The notes: a model not told the origin generated them from the sequence alone. 64,000 nucleotides of DNA from JAJRRS01 sp965230275 (GCA_965230275.1 CBDDKO010000001.1:158381-222380), one strand, 5' to 3'; positions 42,426-50,409 are shown, counted from the first letter of the stretch. Translations and numbers: made by a program.

Positions 42426-44027
42426 TCAGGCTTGTGTGATCCTGAACGTGACCGGCCCGATACAGACGGGCGATTCCATCGGCACCCCTTGCGAAGCGTC
42501 ACACGCCTCGCCGCCCGCGGTCACCGGCTGCTTCGATCGGCAGACCAGTGCGCCGTGGCTTGCAGTCAGGATGATCGGTTCCTCCGCCGCGTCGGCTCGA
42601 ACCTGGCACGCAGGCCCGGCGCCGATCACCAGCTGCTTATCCATCAACACCACACGCTTCACGTCGCCACGGACCATCCTCGCCCCGCTGAGATCAAGTA
42701 TGGCCGTGGTGCTCGAGGCGTGGGGTATCCGGAACTTCACTAGGCAACGCGGGCCCAACTCGATCTTGTCGCCGTTATTCAATAGGCACTGCCGGATCGG
42801 CTTGCCATTGACCTTCACGTCGCGCTCGCAGTGCAGGAAGTAATCATCCTCTTCGCGCCGAAGCGTCACCGTCGGGGCACCGGGATCGGCAACAAGCCCG
42901 ACGTCCGGGCGATTCGGCGAGCTGACCGGCCCGACGGTCACGGTCTGTGACGACGTGACGTAGGCCGCGCCGCAGCCGTCAACCTGGACGAGGAACTGCT
43001 CCGGCAACATACCCTTGCTTCCATAATCCGGGCTCCGATCCATACCACCATGATAAGCGATCGGCTGTGTCGGGCTTGGGACTTCCTGCCCGCTGGGGTG
43101 CATGACCGGGACCGCACGGGCTGCGGACGCGTACCCGTCCGACGTCAGCCCGAGCGGTCCACCGGCTAGTAGTTCACGGTTCTTGACGATGCCCTCGGCC
43201 TGGCTGATGGCCGCGTCGATCCACTTGGCCTTGGGCAACAGCGTCTTGACCTTCTTCAGCTCGCGTACGGCCAGCCGGGCGTCGCCGTAAGTTAGCGCAT
43301 CGCTCGCCGCGACGACGTAGCCGAGCGTCTCACGCAGCTCGCCGATGGCAAGGTCGTTCCCCGCCGCCGGCGCCACGGCACGCATCAGCGATTGAGCCTT
43401 GTCGATACGCCCTGCCTGCAGCGCCTCACGCACACATCCCGCCGCCTGATCCGTCATCCGCCCCGCTAATGCCTCGACGCGCGGCTCATAAGGACGCAGC
43501 CGACGGGCCTCGGCGAGGTGATGCCCCGCCGCCGCCCAGTCTTCACGCTTGAGTGCCGCTTCGCCGCGCTCGAGCGCCGCCTCGGCCTTGGTGCGCTGTA
43601 ATTCGATTTCCTGCTCGGCCTGCGCCACACGGGCGCTGTCGCCATTAAGGCCCTGCAGCATCTCGATCCCGCGTGAGAGGAAACCGGCGTCCGCATGACG
43701 TCGGGCCGCGCCCAGGGCTTGCTGCTTCTTAGCAGTGACATCCCGCTTGTCTCGCATCTGATCGCTAGCGCGCTGACGCAGCTCAGCCACGGCCGGGTCA
43801 TGCCCGCCAAGCGTGGAGGCCTTGTCGCAGTCCGCCAGCGCCTCGTGCAGACGCCCGGCGGCCAGGTGGCCTTCGCCTCGCTTGACGTAGGCCTTGACCA
43901 GCTTCGTCGCCAGACGCTGGCCCTGCCGATGCGACCGGACCTCGTCCCGGTTCAGCAGGCCGTGCGCCTCGTCCAGCCGACCGTCGGCCAGGGCGTGTTG
44001 CGCTTGTTTGATGCGCAGGAAGTTCAC
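42426..44027 (-). CDS. FHA-domain protein with helical-repeat N-terminus
   Basis: 533 residues, soluble. Residues 1-290 are helical and repeat-like (LADGRLDEAHGLLNRDEVRS, GRLHEALADCDKASTLGGHD, REDWAAAGHHLAEARRLRPY), resembling TPR units. Residues about 350-440 fit a forkhead-associated fold: SSPNRPDVGLVADPGAPTV, then DVKVNGKPIRQCLLNNGDKI and ELGPRCLVKFRIP. A second beta-rich, FHA-like half occupies the C-terminus (LVIGAGPACQVRADAAEEP). FHA domains read phosphothreonine, and the kinase gene begins 52 bp downstream, so this is its likely effector or scaffold. Confidence 0.82.
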   Translation of the reverse strand: MNFLRIKQAQHALADGRLDEAHGLLNRDEVRSHRQGQRLATKLVKAYVKRGEGHLAAGRLHEALADCDKASTLGGHDPAVAELRQRASDQMRDKRDVTAKKQQALGAARRHADAGFLSRGIEMLQGLNGDSARVAQAEQEIELQRTKAEAALERGEAALKREDWAAAGHHLAEARRLRPYEPRVEALAGRMTDQAAGCVREALQAGRIDKAQSLMRAVAPAAGNDLAIGELRETLGYVVAASDALTYGDARLAVRELKKVKTLLPKAKWIDAAISQAEGIVKNRELLAGGPLGLTSDGYASAARAVPVMHPSGQEVPSPTQPIAYHGGMDRSPDYGSKGMLPEQFLVQVDGCGAAYVTSSQTVTVGPVSSPNRPDVGLVADPGAPTVTLRREEDDYFLHCERDVKVNGKPIRQCLLNNGDKIELGPRCLVKFRIPHASSTTAILDLSGARMVRGDVKRVVLMDKQLVIGAGPACQVRADAAEEPIILTASHGALVCRSKQPVTAGGEACDASQGVPMESPVCIGPVTFRITQA

Positions 44028-44041
44028 CGGTCGCTCTCCAA

Positions 44042-44377
44042 TCAGGCGCTGATTAATGCGTGCTCACAAACGCTGTGATACTCATTCGCTCCGCAGCCCC
44101 GTCCGGAAGGGCGGGGTTTCTTGATACGCCGCGCGACGGGTTCTGTATCCGTCTTGTGCGCCGAACTAATCCGCGGATCAACCCGCGCCTCCCGGCGGGG
44201 GCTATCGCAACGGGTGGTTGCATCATCGCCTTGCGACATCACTTCGCTTAGGGTTTCTTCGACCTGGCGCAGCATCGCGACACGCAGGTGTGCCAGCTTC
44301 CAGTCGTCCATTCGGACCAGGTTGGACTCAGTCATCTGGTCCGTTTCAACCAGCAGGTTTTTTTCGTGGGTATCCAT
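44042..44377 (-). CDS. Small protein at the head of the kinase cluster
   Basis: 111 residues, unrecognised. The N-terminal half is helical and acidic (MTESNLVRMDDWKLAHLRVA, MLRQVEETLSEVMSQG) and looks like genuine coding sequence. The ATG has AGGAG 8 bp upstream. The C-terminal third is Arg/Pro-rich and is partly encoded by a GC hairpin (CCCCGTCC ... GGGCGGGG near 44097-44118), so the original gene may have been shortened or extended by a repeat insertion. It is the first gene after a structured leader, 14 bp before the FHA gene. Confidence 0.55.
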   Translation of the reverse strand: MDTHEKNLLVETDQMTESNLVRMDDWKLAHLRVAMLRQVEETLSEVMSQGDDATTRCDSPRREARVDPRISSAHKTDTEPVARRIKKPRPSGRGCGANEYHSVCEHALISA

Positions 44378-44387
44378 TTCTGTGCTC

Positions 44388-44403
44388 CTGGCGGAACCGC
44401 CAG
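44388..44403 (-). promoter_or_regulatory. Hairpin touching the Shine-Dalgarno of the cluster's first gene
   Basis: On the minus strand CTGGCG, loop GTTC, CGCCAG. The last stem base is the first G of the GGAG that precedes ATG 44377. It could modulate translation initiation. Confidence 0.4.
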
Positions 44404-44434
44404 TTTGAAGTTTCCAGGGTCGTTGCTTGCGAAT

Positions 44435-44464
44435 CCGTCCGGGTGGTTTTCATCACCCGGACGG
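44435..44464 (-). promoter_or_regulatory. Strong 11-bp hairpin in the cluster leader
   Basis: CCGTCCGGGTG, 8-nt loop, CACCCGGACGG, a perfect stem 58 bp upstream of the first ATG of the kinase cluster. No T-run follows on the minus strand, so it is a leader structure or operator rather than a terminator. Confidence 0.5.
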
Positions 44465-44510
44465 GTGGGAGGAATGTGGGAATCTCAGATAAGAGATCGA
44501 ATCTTCGGGA

Positions 44511-44552
44511 ACTTCCGGGGGCTTCCGGGGGCTTCCGGGGGCTTCCGGGGGG
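44511..44552. repeat. Four decamers (GCTTCCGGGG) in tandem
   Basis: ACTTCCGGGG then three GCTTCCGGGG plus GG, upstream of the kinase cluster. On the minus strand this reads CCCCCGGAAGC..., the same core as the repeat inside the glycosyltransferase gene near 54416 and the hairpin at 56014. Confidence 0.85.
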
Positions 44553-44615
44553 AATGCCCTCGGGCTGCCGGGCGCTACACCGCGACCCGGCAAGCACGAG
44601 GACCGCATCAGCTGG

Positions 44616-45473
44616 TTAGTTCAGGCGTCGTGCCTCGGCCAGTGCGGCGACTTCGTCGTCGCTAAGCTCTTGCTCGGGCATCACGGCCACGGCCTCTTCC
44701 GGGTTCAGGTAGTTATCGATCTGGGCCATCAGGTCGGCTTCATCGATCACGCTGACTTCGATCGGCTGAACGAATTCGCTCTCACGGGCGAGGACACGCT
44801 CGGCCACGTCCAGACGCTTCTGGATCTCGCCGATCAGCTTCTCGGTCTGTGCGAGCTTGCTGTTGTCCATCTTGACCTTCGAGCCGACCGCCGCGGCCTG
44901 CACCAGGCGGTGCTGGCTGGCGAGCGATTCGATCTTGTCCTGGAGCAGCGCCTTCTGCGACTGCGTCTTGGAGAGCATCTGCTCGGCGGCGGCGAGGGTC
45001 GCTTCACGCTGGGTCAGCAGACGCTGTTTCCCGGCCAGCACGACCTCGGCTTCCTTGACCCGCTCGAACCGACGCGACAGGTCATCGACGACCTGGTCAC
45101 GTGTGTACTTCTTCCCGCCGATCCGGTAGTTCGCCAACTCGATGCCGACGACGTCCCGGAGCTTAGCCACCCGGGCGCGCTCCTCTGCCAGCTTATCTTC
45201 ACTCTCAGCGATGTCCGCCTTCAACGACGCCAGCTCAACCTCTTCGGTCGCGATCCGGCGGATGTTGGCGTGCATCTCGGGGATGATCTCGTCCAGCAGG
45301 TCGCGGGCACGAGTCAGTTCAAACTCGACCGGAACATTGCTCTTGACATGCCCACGCACGGCGTGATGACCACTCTTGACATAGCTGACCAAATCATCGC
45401 CGAACAACAGACCGCCGACGAGGGTCAGGCCCACGGTGGCGATCGCTCCACGTTTTACCCATTTACCTAGCAT
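44616..45473 (-). CDS. Membrane-anchored coiled-coil protein
   Basis: 285 residues. A short basic N-terminus and one hydrophobic helix (GAIATVGLTLVGGLLFGDDL) precede about 190 residues of near-continuous heptads (EEVELASLKADIAESEDKLA; LLTQREATLAAAEQMLSKTQ). An acidic tail (ELSDDEVAALAEARRLN) ends it. The helical pattern is broadly like PspA/ESCRT-III-type or spacer proteins, but no specific family is claimed. GAAAGGAG precedes the ATG. It lies 239 bp upstream of the kinase/sigma cluster on the same strand and may belong to the same stress-response module. Confidence 0.78.
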   Translation of the reverse strand: MLGKWVKRGAIATVGLTLVGGLLFGDDLVSYVKSGHHAVRGHVKSNVPVEFELTRARDLLDEIIPEMHANIRRIATEEVELASLKADIAESEDKLAEERARVAKLRDVVGIELANYRIGGKKYTRDQVVDDLSRRFERVKEAEVVLAGKQRLLTQREATLAAAEQMLSKTQSQKALLQDKIESLASQHRLVQAAAVGSKVKMDNSKLAQTEKLIGEIQKRLDVAERVLARESEFVQPIEVSVIDEADLMAQIDNYLNPEEAVAVMPEQELSDDEVAALAEARRLN

Positions 45474-45608
45474 CGTAAATCTCCTTTCATAAACGGTTTA
45501 CAATCGCTACCGGGCTTAGCGGACTACCTGCCCGCCAATCTGTAGTCGCCCCCCGTTCCCGTTTATGTCAGGCATGGCTAGGAAAAATGATTTTCAGCAC
45601 GCAAATAG

Positions 45609-45628
45609 CCGCAGGTGGGAGCCTGCGG
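45609..45628 (+). repeat. Hairpin CCGCAGG/CCTGCGG
   Basis: A 7-bp stem with loop TGGGAG followed by TTT, upstream of tRNA-Leu. It belongs by appearance to the same hairpin group as those after fusA. Confidence 0.5.
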
Positions 45629-45670
45629 TTTCCCCCTGGGGCACCCCGTCCTACCTTTGACACAACACAA

Positions 45671-45690
45671 CCCACGGCTCCCGCCGTGGG
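45671..45690 (+). repeat. Hairpin CCCACGGC/GCCGTGGG
   Basis: An 8-bp stem with loop TCCC. The left arm CCCACGGCTC also starts the fusA terminator at 9534. Confidence 0.6.
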
Positions 45691-45755
45691 CTAGACGTTC
45701 AATCCAACCACTTGCCGACACCTCAGCAGGCGAGTAACTTGAGCGATCCCCCCAC

Positions 45756-45839
45756 GGCCTCGTGGCGGAATTGGCAGACGCGGCGGATTCAAAATCCGCT
45801 GGTGGCAACACCATGTGGGTTCGAGTCCCACCGAGGCCA
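45756..45839 (+). tRNA. tRNA-Leu (anticodon CAA)
   Basis: 84 nt with all arms. The acceptor stem is GGCCTCG/CGAGGCC, followed by discriminator A. The D-arm includes AATTGGCAGA. The anticodon stem GCGGA/TCCGC has loop TTCAAAA, giving CAA for UUG codons. The long variable arm GGTGGCAACACC is typical of class II leucine tRNA. The T-arm is GTGGGTTCGAGTCCCAC. The 3' CCA is not encoded. Confidence 0.96.
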
Positions 45840-45926
45840 TTCATATCAATACCCAGATGCCAGCACCGTAATTACATAGTCCCACTAAGGCCGTGGTGGG
45901 TATGCTGTGACACGGAGATCAACCAT

Positions 45927-46442
45927 ATGCGCTGGATCAGACGCTTTTTCACTGTGATCGCGGCTCTGACCCTATCAGCATGGCTTTTTTCGTTGGTTTT
46001 CGTGACTGCGTTTGAAACGCCGGTATCCAGTTACCAATCAATTCTGACAGGCAGTCTTGAAAATGGAAGGGTCATGATCACGGTCAGGGACGACCAAATT
46101 CTCGGCCCAGCTATCCCAGACTTAAGAATACAAACCACCCGCTCTGCTAGAAAAGAGTATTTTCTGAGATTTGGCGATTTATCAGGTTATCCTGGTGACG
46201 GCCCACAGTTTCGTTTTGGTTCGTCTCTTGGGGTGGCCTCAATGCGGATCACAATAATTATCTTCCCCCTCTGGCTCCCCACATTACTCTTCGGCCTCTG
46301 GCCGGGGATAGCACTGACTCGCCACATCAAACGTCGCTACTTCACGCACGGCATCTGTCGGAAGTGTGGTTATGACCTGCGCGGGTCGCCGTCGGGGGCG
46401 TGTCCGGAATGTGGGCGGGAATCGCGTGCAGCGGCGAACTAA
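45927..46442 (+). CDS. Two-helix membrane protein with a C-terminal zinc ribbon
   Basis: 171 residues. ATG 45927 is chosen (CGGAG 9 bp before); the longer frame would start inside the tRNA. One helix at residues 8-28 (TVIAALTLSAWLFSLVFVTA) and one near 112-135 (IIIFPLWLPTLLFGLWPGIA) enclose a strand-rich loop. The tail carries CRKCGYDLRGSPSGACPECG, a four-Cys zinc ribbon that recurs in the gene at 51722 and at the window's right end. Ribbons of this form decorate many small planctomycete membrane proteins; their role is unknown. It is AT-richer than its neighbours. Confidence 0.8.
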   Translation: MRWIRRFFTVIAALTLSAWLFSLVFVTAFETPVSSYQSILTGSLENGRVMITVRDDQILGPAIPDLRIQTTRSARKEYFLRFGDLSGYPGDGPQFRFGSSLGVASMRITIIIFPLWLPTLLFGLWPGIALTRHIKRRYFTHGICRKCGYDLRGSPSGACPECGRESRAAAN

Positions 46443-46464
46443 AAAACCCCAGCCAGGGCCGGGG
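46441..46464 (-). terminator. Terminator of the aminotransferase gene
   Basis: On the minus strand CCCCGGC, loop CCTG, GCTGGGG (one wobble) followed by TTTTTT. It overlaps the stop codon of the opposing zinc-ribbon gene. Confidence 0.8.
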
Positions 46465-46506
46465 CTTTGTGGGGTGCTCCAGATTTGTGCCCTGAACGTA
46501 TCGAAC

Positions 46507-47865
46507 TCAGGCGGAAACCTCGGCGATCGCTTCGCCCATCAGCTTCACCGCGATGTCGATCTGGGCTTCGCTGACGGTGAGCGCCGGGCTGAACCGGATG
46601 CCGGATTCGCCGCAGCCCAGGACGAGCAGGCCCTTGTCGAAGCAGGCCATGACGGTCTTGTTGCGCAGGTCCGGGTCGGGGGCCTTGCTGCCGTCGGGCT
46701 TGACGAACTCGGCGACGACCATCAGGCCCTTGCCGCGCACGTCGCCGATGGCGGGTTGCGTCTTCTGCAACTCTCGGAGCCTGCCTTGCAGGTGGTCGCC
46801 CACCTTGGCGGCGTTGTCCATCAGCCCGGCTTCGAGTAGATCGATGGTGGATTGACTTGCGGCGCAGGCGACGGGGTTGCCGCCGTAGGTCGAGGCGTGT
46901 GAGCCGTAGGGCCAGCTCATCACGCTTTCCTTGGCGATCATCGCGCCCAGCGGCATGCCGGAGGCGATGCCCTTGGCGCTGGTGATGATGTCGGGCTCGA
47001 CGCCGTAGTGCTGCACGGCCCACATCTTGCCGGTCCGGCCGAAGCCGGCCTGCACCTCGTCGCAGACCATCAGGATGCCGTGCTCATCGCAGAGCTTACG
47101 CAGGCGTGGGAAGAAGTCGTCCGGCGGGACGATGTACCCGCCCTCGCCCTGGATGGGCTCGACGAAGATCGCGGCGACCGACGACGGATCGACCTTGCGC
47201 TTGAACAGGCGCTCGATCTCACTGAACGTGAAGTCCACCACACCCTCCGGGCCGACGTTGCCGGCCGGGCGGTAGGGATTGGGATACGTCACGTGATGGA
47301 TGCCCGGGACGAAAGGCCCGAAGCGGTTGGCCTGGATGGCCTTGCTGCCGGTCAGCGACATCGCGCCGTAGGTCCGGCCGTGGAACGCGCCCCAGAACGC
47401 GATAATGTTAGGCCGGCCGGTGTGATGCCGGGATAGTTTCAATGCGGCTTCGAGCGCTTCGGCGCCGGAGTTGGTGAAGAACACACGGTTCTTGCCCGAC
47501 ATCGGCGCGACCTTCGCCAGGCGTTCGGCGAGCTCGATCTGGCTGCGGTAGAAAAAGTCCGTGCCCGACATGTGCAAGAAGCGCTCGGCCTGTTCGACGA
47601 TGGCTTCAACCACATAAGGATGGCTGTGCCCGGAGGCGTTGACGGCGATGCCCGCCGCCATATCCAGGAACTTGTTGCCGTCCGGATCGATCACGACCGA
47701 CCCGATCCCGCTTTCCATCACCAATGGGTAGTCGCGTGTGTACGACGGGCTGGTTACGACCTGGTCACGATCGACCAGCGCCTTGGCCTTGGGCCCGGGC
47801 AGGGTGGTGCACAGGTCAGGGGCTGCGGGCTGCTCAGGGATCACCGGAAACTTGTCATGTCGCAT
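46507..47865 (-). CDS. Class III aminotransferase
   Basis: 452 residues. This is a PLP enzyme of the acetylornithine/4-aminobutyrate group. Typical blocks are FLDMAAGIAVNASGHSHP, FTNSGAEALEAALKLSRHHT (phosphate-binding), FHGRTYGAMSLTGSK, FVEPIQGEGGYIVPP, CDEVQAGFGRTGKMWA (cofactor Asp) and the Schiff-base Lys in TSAKGIASGMPLGAM. The amino-acid substrate cannot be fixed by sequence. Its position beside bioB is not proof of a BioA role, and the sequence looks GABA/omega-amino-acid-like rather than BioA-like. ATG 47865 has GAGGAG 7 bp before it. Confidence 0.9.
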   Translation of the reverse strand: MRHDKFPVIPEQPAAPDLCTTLPGPKAKALVDRDQVVTSPSYTRDYPLVMESGIGSVVIDPDGNKFLDMAAGIAVNASGHSHPYVVEAIVEQAERFLHMSGTDFFYRSQIELAERLAKVAPMSGKNRVFFTNSGAEALEAALKLSRHHTGRPNIIAFWGAFHGRTYGAMSLTGSKAIQANRFGPFVPGIHHVTYPNPYRPAGNVGPEGVVDFTFSEIERLFKRKVDPSSVAAIFVEPIQGEGGYIVPPDDFFPRLRKLCDEHGILMVCDEVQAGFGRTGKMWAVQHYGVEPDIITSAKGIASGMPLGAMIAKESVMSWPYGSHASTYGGNPVACAASQSTIDLLEAGLMDNAAKVGDHLQGRLRELQKTQPAIGDVRGKGLMVVAEFVKPDGSKAPDPDLRNKTVMACFDKGLLVLGCGESGIRFSPALTVSEAQIDIAVKLMGEAIAEVSA

Positions 47866-48015
47866 GAATAGGCTCCTCAACGAAACGGCTAAATAGAGGT
47901 ATTGGGCAGTCACCGCCCCACCCCAAGGCGATCGGCGCCTGGGAGCCATACAGTATAACAAGCATAACAATCGTAGCCTAGGGCCTTTAAACGATTTAAA
48001 CCCGGTTTTGGCCAC

Positions 48016-49152
48016 TCAACCCTGCATCACGGGCAGGGTGACCAGCGAGTCGTGCTTGCGGGTCATCAGCGCGTTGGGGGCGTTGGCGATGGGGTGGCCG
48101 GGGCCGTGGGCGGTGGCGGCGGCGGGCTCGGCTTCGTGTTCGACCTCGTCGAAGGTCGTGAAGCCCAGGCCCAGGTCCTTGAGCATCTGGTGGTCGTCCT
48201 GAGGGGATCGGCCGAAGGTGGTCAGGTAGTTGCCGATCAGGAAACTGGACCCGCCTGCGAAGAAGATCCAGCTCTGCATGTCGCGGAGGATCTTTTCGCG
48301 TCCGCCAGCGATCTTCAGTTCGCGGTCGGGCAGGATGAAGCGGAACACGGCAATAATCTGCAGCGCTTCCATCGGCTCGAGCGGTTCGACCTCGCCGTAC
48401 ATTGGTGTGCCCTGGATCGCGTTGAGGAAGTTGATCGGCACGACGTCTGCGCCGAGCTCTCGCAACTCGAACGCGACATCCAGGCGGTCGTTCCAGGCCT
48501 CGCCCATCCCGAAGATACCGCCGGAGCAGATCGACAGGCCGGCCGCCTTGGCGGTCTGGATCGTGCGCTTGCGGTCGGCGTAGCTGTGGGTGCTGATAAC
48601 GCTGGGGAAGAAGCGTTCGGATGTTTCGAGGTTGTGGTTGACGCGCTGCACACCCATGTCTTTAAGGCGCTTGGCGTGTTCGGGCGTCAACTCGCCGAGC
48701 GTGGCGCACGGGCGGATCGTGCCTTCCTCAGCGGTTTTCTTGAAGAACGGCTCCATCCAGTCGAGTTCACGATCGGTCGGGCCCCTGCCGGAGTTGACGA
48801 TCCCGAAGCTCGACGCGCCGTTCTTGAGGGCCTCTTCGGCGGCGGCTTCCATCTGCTCGACACTCATCTTGTCGGGCGTGACGTGGGTCTTGTGGTGCTT
48901 GCTCTGGGCGCAGTAGCCGCAGTCTTCGCTGCAGGCCCCGACCTTGCCGGTGACGATCGAGCAGAACTTGACCTGCCGGCCGACGAACTTGATGCGGGTC
49001 TTGTTGGCCCAGTAGAACAGGTCGTAGAGGTCGTCGCCGCTGAGCCGGGTCAGAGCGACAGCGTCGTCACGGGAGATCGGCTTGCCTGCCAGGACGGATT
49101 GCGCGATATCGGCGACCCGGTCGGCCGGAGTTTCGTTGTGCGATTGAATCAT
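48016..49152 (-). CDS. bioB: Biotin synthase
   Basis: 378 residues. This radical-SAM enzyme inserts sulfur into dethiobiotin. The [4Fe-4S] motif is CSEDCGYCAQS (CxxxCxxC). The auxiliary [2Fe-2S] cluster residues are present in the RPCATLG and SICSGGIFGMGE regions with the downstream Arg of FRFILPDRELKIAGGRE. The last 40 residues (after FTTFDEVEHEAEP) are a non-conserved tail. ATG 49152 is chosen because the protein family begins near there. The next gene downstream, 150 bp away, is the class III aminotransferase. Confidence 0.96.
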   Translation of the reverse strand: MIQSHNETPADRVADIAQSVLAGKPISRDDAVALTRLSGDDLYDLFYWANKTRIKFVGRQVKFCSIVTGKVGACSEDCGYCAQSKHHKTHVTPDKMSVEQMEAAAEEALKNGASSFGIVNSGRGPTDRELDWMEPFFKKTAEEGTIRPCATLGELTPEHAKRLKDMGVQRVNHNLETSERFFPSVISTHSYADRKRTIQTAKAAGLSICSGGIFGMGEAWNDRLDVAFELRELGADVVPINFLNAIQGTPMYGEVEPLEPMEALQIIAVFRFILPDRELKIAGGREKILRDMQSWIFFAGGSSFLIGNYLTTFGRSPQDDHQMLKDLGLGFTTFDEVEHEAEPAAATAHGPGHPIANAPNALMTRKHDSLVTLPVMQG

Positions 49153-49198
49153 ATGGCGATCATCCCTGATGCCGGGCGTTGCCCTGCCGGTGGTGTGT

Positions 49199-49516
49199 CT
49201 AACGCCCGCGCCGGTCGTCACCGCCGCCACCGCCGCCGCTGAACAGGTCGGCGAGGTTGGCGCCGCCGGACAGCTCGATTCGGTTACGCGCCAGGTCCAG
49301 GGTGTAGATCATCAACTTACTGGTGTTGTTGTTGATGATGAACAGCGACTCTTCGTTGGAGCGCGTGCGGGCGGTCAGGAGCGTGAAGTTCTCACGCGTG
49401 ATGACCATGCTGGCCTCGGCGGTGTTGGGCGTGGAGCCGACCTGGACGATCAGCAGCCCGGCGAGGATGAAGGCCGAGGCGATCAGAGCGAAGCAGGAGG
49501 TTTCGATTCGGGTCAT
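49199..49516 (-). CDS. Small membrane-anchored protein, unknown
   Basis: 105 residues. An N-terminal helix (CFALIASAFILAGLLIVQVG) is followed by about 50 residues of beta-strand pattern (ESLFIINNNTSKLMIYTLDL) and a Gly/Asp/Arg tail (FSGGGGGGDDRRGR). The start is ATG 49516, with GGGAG 8 bp before. It has the same layout as the next gene upstream (49566): helix, then strands ending in a phrase like NRIELSG or DKLELIAG. No named family was recognised. Confidence 0.75.
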   Translation of the reverse strand: MTRIETSCFALIASAFILAGLLIVQVGSTPNTAEASMVITRENFTLLTARTRSNEESLFIINNNTSKLMIYTLDLARNRIELSGGANLADLFSGGGGGGDDRRGR

Positions 49517-49565
49517 GATAAAACTCCCGAGAGGGTGTGCGTGTGTGTGAGGAATGCCGCGGCGG

Positions 49566-49862
49566 TCAGCGTGAGGTTTCGGCACGCTGGGAATCCTGGG
49601 AGACGTCTCGGCCGGCGATGAGTTCGAGCTTGTCGTTCGAGCCGTTAAACATGACAGCGACGACCTTGCCTGAGCGGAGGTCGGCGATGTAGACGGCGGC
49701 CTGGGCGTCACGGCCGGTGGCGTCGCCGGCGATCATGAGGTATTGCCCACCGCTGCCGCCGAACTGTGCCTGCGCCGGCTCGGGGGCGAAACCCGTCACG
49801 ACCAGTGCCGCCAGCAGCACCGCGTTGATCAGTATTAATCCCGCTAGTGATCGCTTATTCAT
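49566..49862 (-). CDS. Small secreted or anchored protein, unknown
   Basis: 98 residues. An N-terminal helix/signal (LAGLILINAVLLAALVVTGF) ends near AQAQ. A Gly-rich turn and strands follow (QYLMIAGDATGRDAQAAVYI, ADLRSGKVVAVMFNG), then NDKLELIAGRDV. It is likely distantly related to the 105-residue neighbour 49 bp downstream. It may share a transcript with that gene and with the 66-residue protein upstream. Confidence 0.75.
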   Translation of the reverse strand: MNKRSLAGLILINAVLLAALVVTGFAPEPAQAQFGGSGGQYLMIAGDATGRDAQAAVYIADLRSGKVVAVMFNGSNDKLELIAGRDVSQDSQRAETSR

Positions 49863-49936
49863 GGGGTACTCCTATTGCTTATCCCGGATAGGTAGGCGAC
49901 GTGACACCACGCCGCCGATGGCGTTGAGGGTAATGG

Positions 49937-50137
49937 TCAGTCCTGGTGTCCGCGTTTGGCGTTGAGGAAGCTGGGGACGACGACCAGCAGCATCATCAAG
50001 ACGGCCACGACGATCGAGGCCCAGGGCTTGGCCATGGACTCTTTGGGGGCCGGTGCCTTGGTTGCTTCCTGAGCCAGCACGGGGCCGGCCGACAGCAGGA
50101 ACGTGAGCAGGGCCGCGGGTAGTGGTATCCATTTCAT
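49937..50137 (-). CDS. 66-residue protein with signal peptide and one helix
   Basis: The signal peptide (residues 1-22, ending VLAQ), a Lys/Ala/Pro linker and a membrane helix (ASIVVAVLMMLLVVVPSFLN) are followed by a basic end (AKRGHQD). ATG 50137 excludes an upstream frame encoded by the heptamer array. It heads the group of three small membrane genes. Function is unknown. Confidence 0.65.
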   Translation of the reverse strand: MKWIPLPAALLTFLLSAGPVLAQEATKAPAPKESMAKPWASIVVAVLMMLLVVVPSFLNAKRGHQD

Positions 50138-50180
50138 ACGCAATATGATAGGCCCGTGGGGGCGGTGTGTAAATGGTCGT

Positions 50181-50236
50181 TGGGTTGGGGGTTGGGGATT
50201 AGGGATTGGGATTTGGGGGTTGGGGACTAGGGATGG
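50181..50236. repeat. Eight degenerate heptamers (GGGATTG-type)
   Basis: Units such as TGGGTTG, GGGGTTG, GGGATTA, GGGATTG and GGGACTA in register. G-runs every seven bases allow a G-quadruplex. The complementary array lies 115 bp to the right. Confidence 0.88.
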
Positions 50237-50349
50237 GCGTATGAATGGCATGAAAGCTGCGCCGGTCACGAGAGGAGATACGGGAGAGTGGTTCGGGTCG
50301 GTTCAGGTATCTAGCCAGGACGTCTGACGGGTTCATGTGACTTAAATCT

Positions 50350-50384
50350 CCAATCCCCAAATCCCAATCCCCAACCCCTAATCC
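50350..50384. repeat. Five degenerate heptamers (CCAATCC-type), inverted
   Basis: CCAATCC, CCAAATC, CCAATCC, CCAACCC and CTAATCC in tandem just before plsY. It is the reverse complement in character of the 50181 array, so the two can pair as a large inverted repeat. Confidence 0.88.
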
Positions 50385-50409
50385 CCACCTCTCGTTAAGA
50401 TACCCCCTT

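Noticed and set aside
45762..45926. N-terminal extension of the zinc-ribbon gene into the tRNA
   Set aside because: The extension is encoded by tRNA-Leu itself; ATG 45927 with a Shine-Dalgarno sequence is the plausible start.
47865..49152. bioB plus aminotransferase read as a biotin operon with bioA
   Set aside because: The aminotransferase resembles the GABA/acetylornithine group, a 150-bp gap separates them, and no other bio gene is present.
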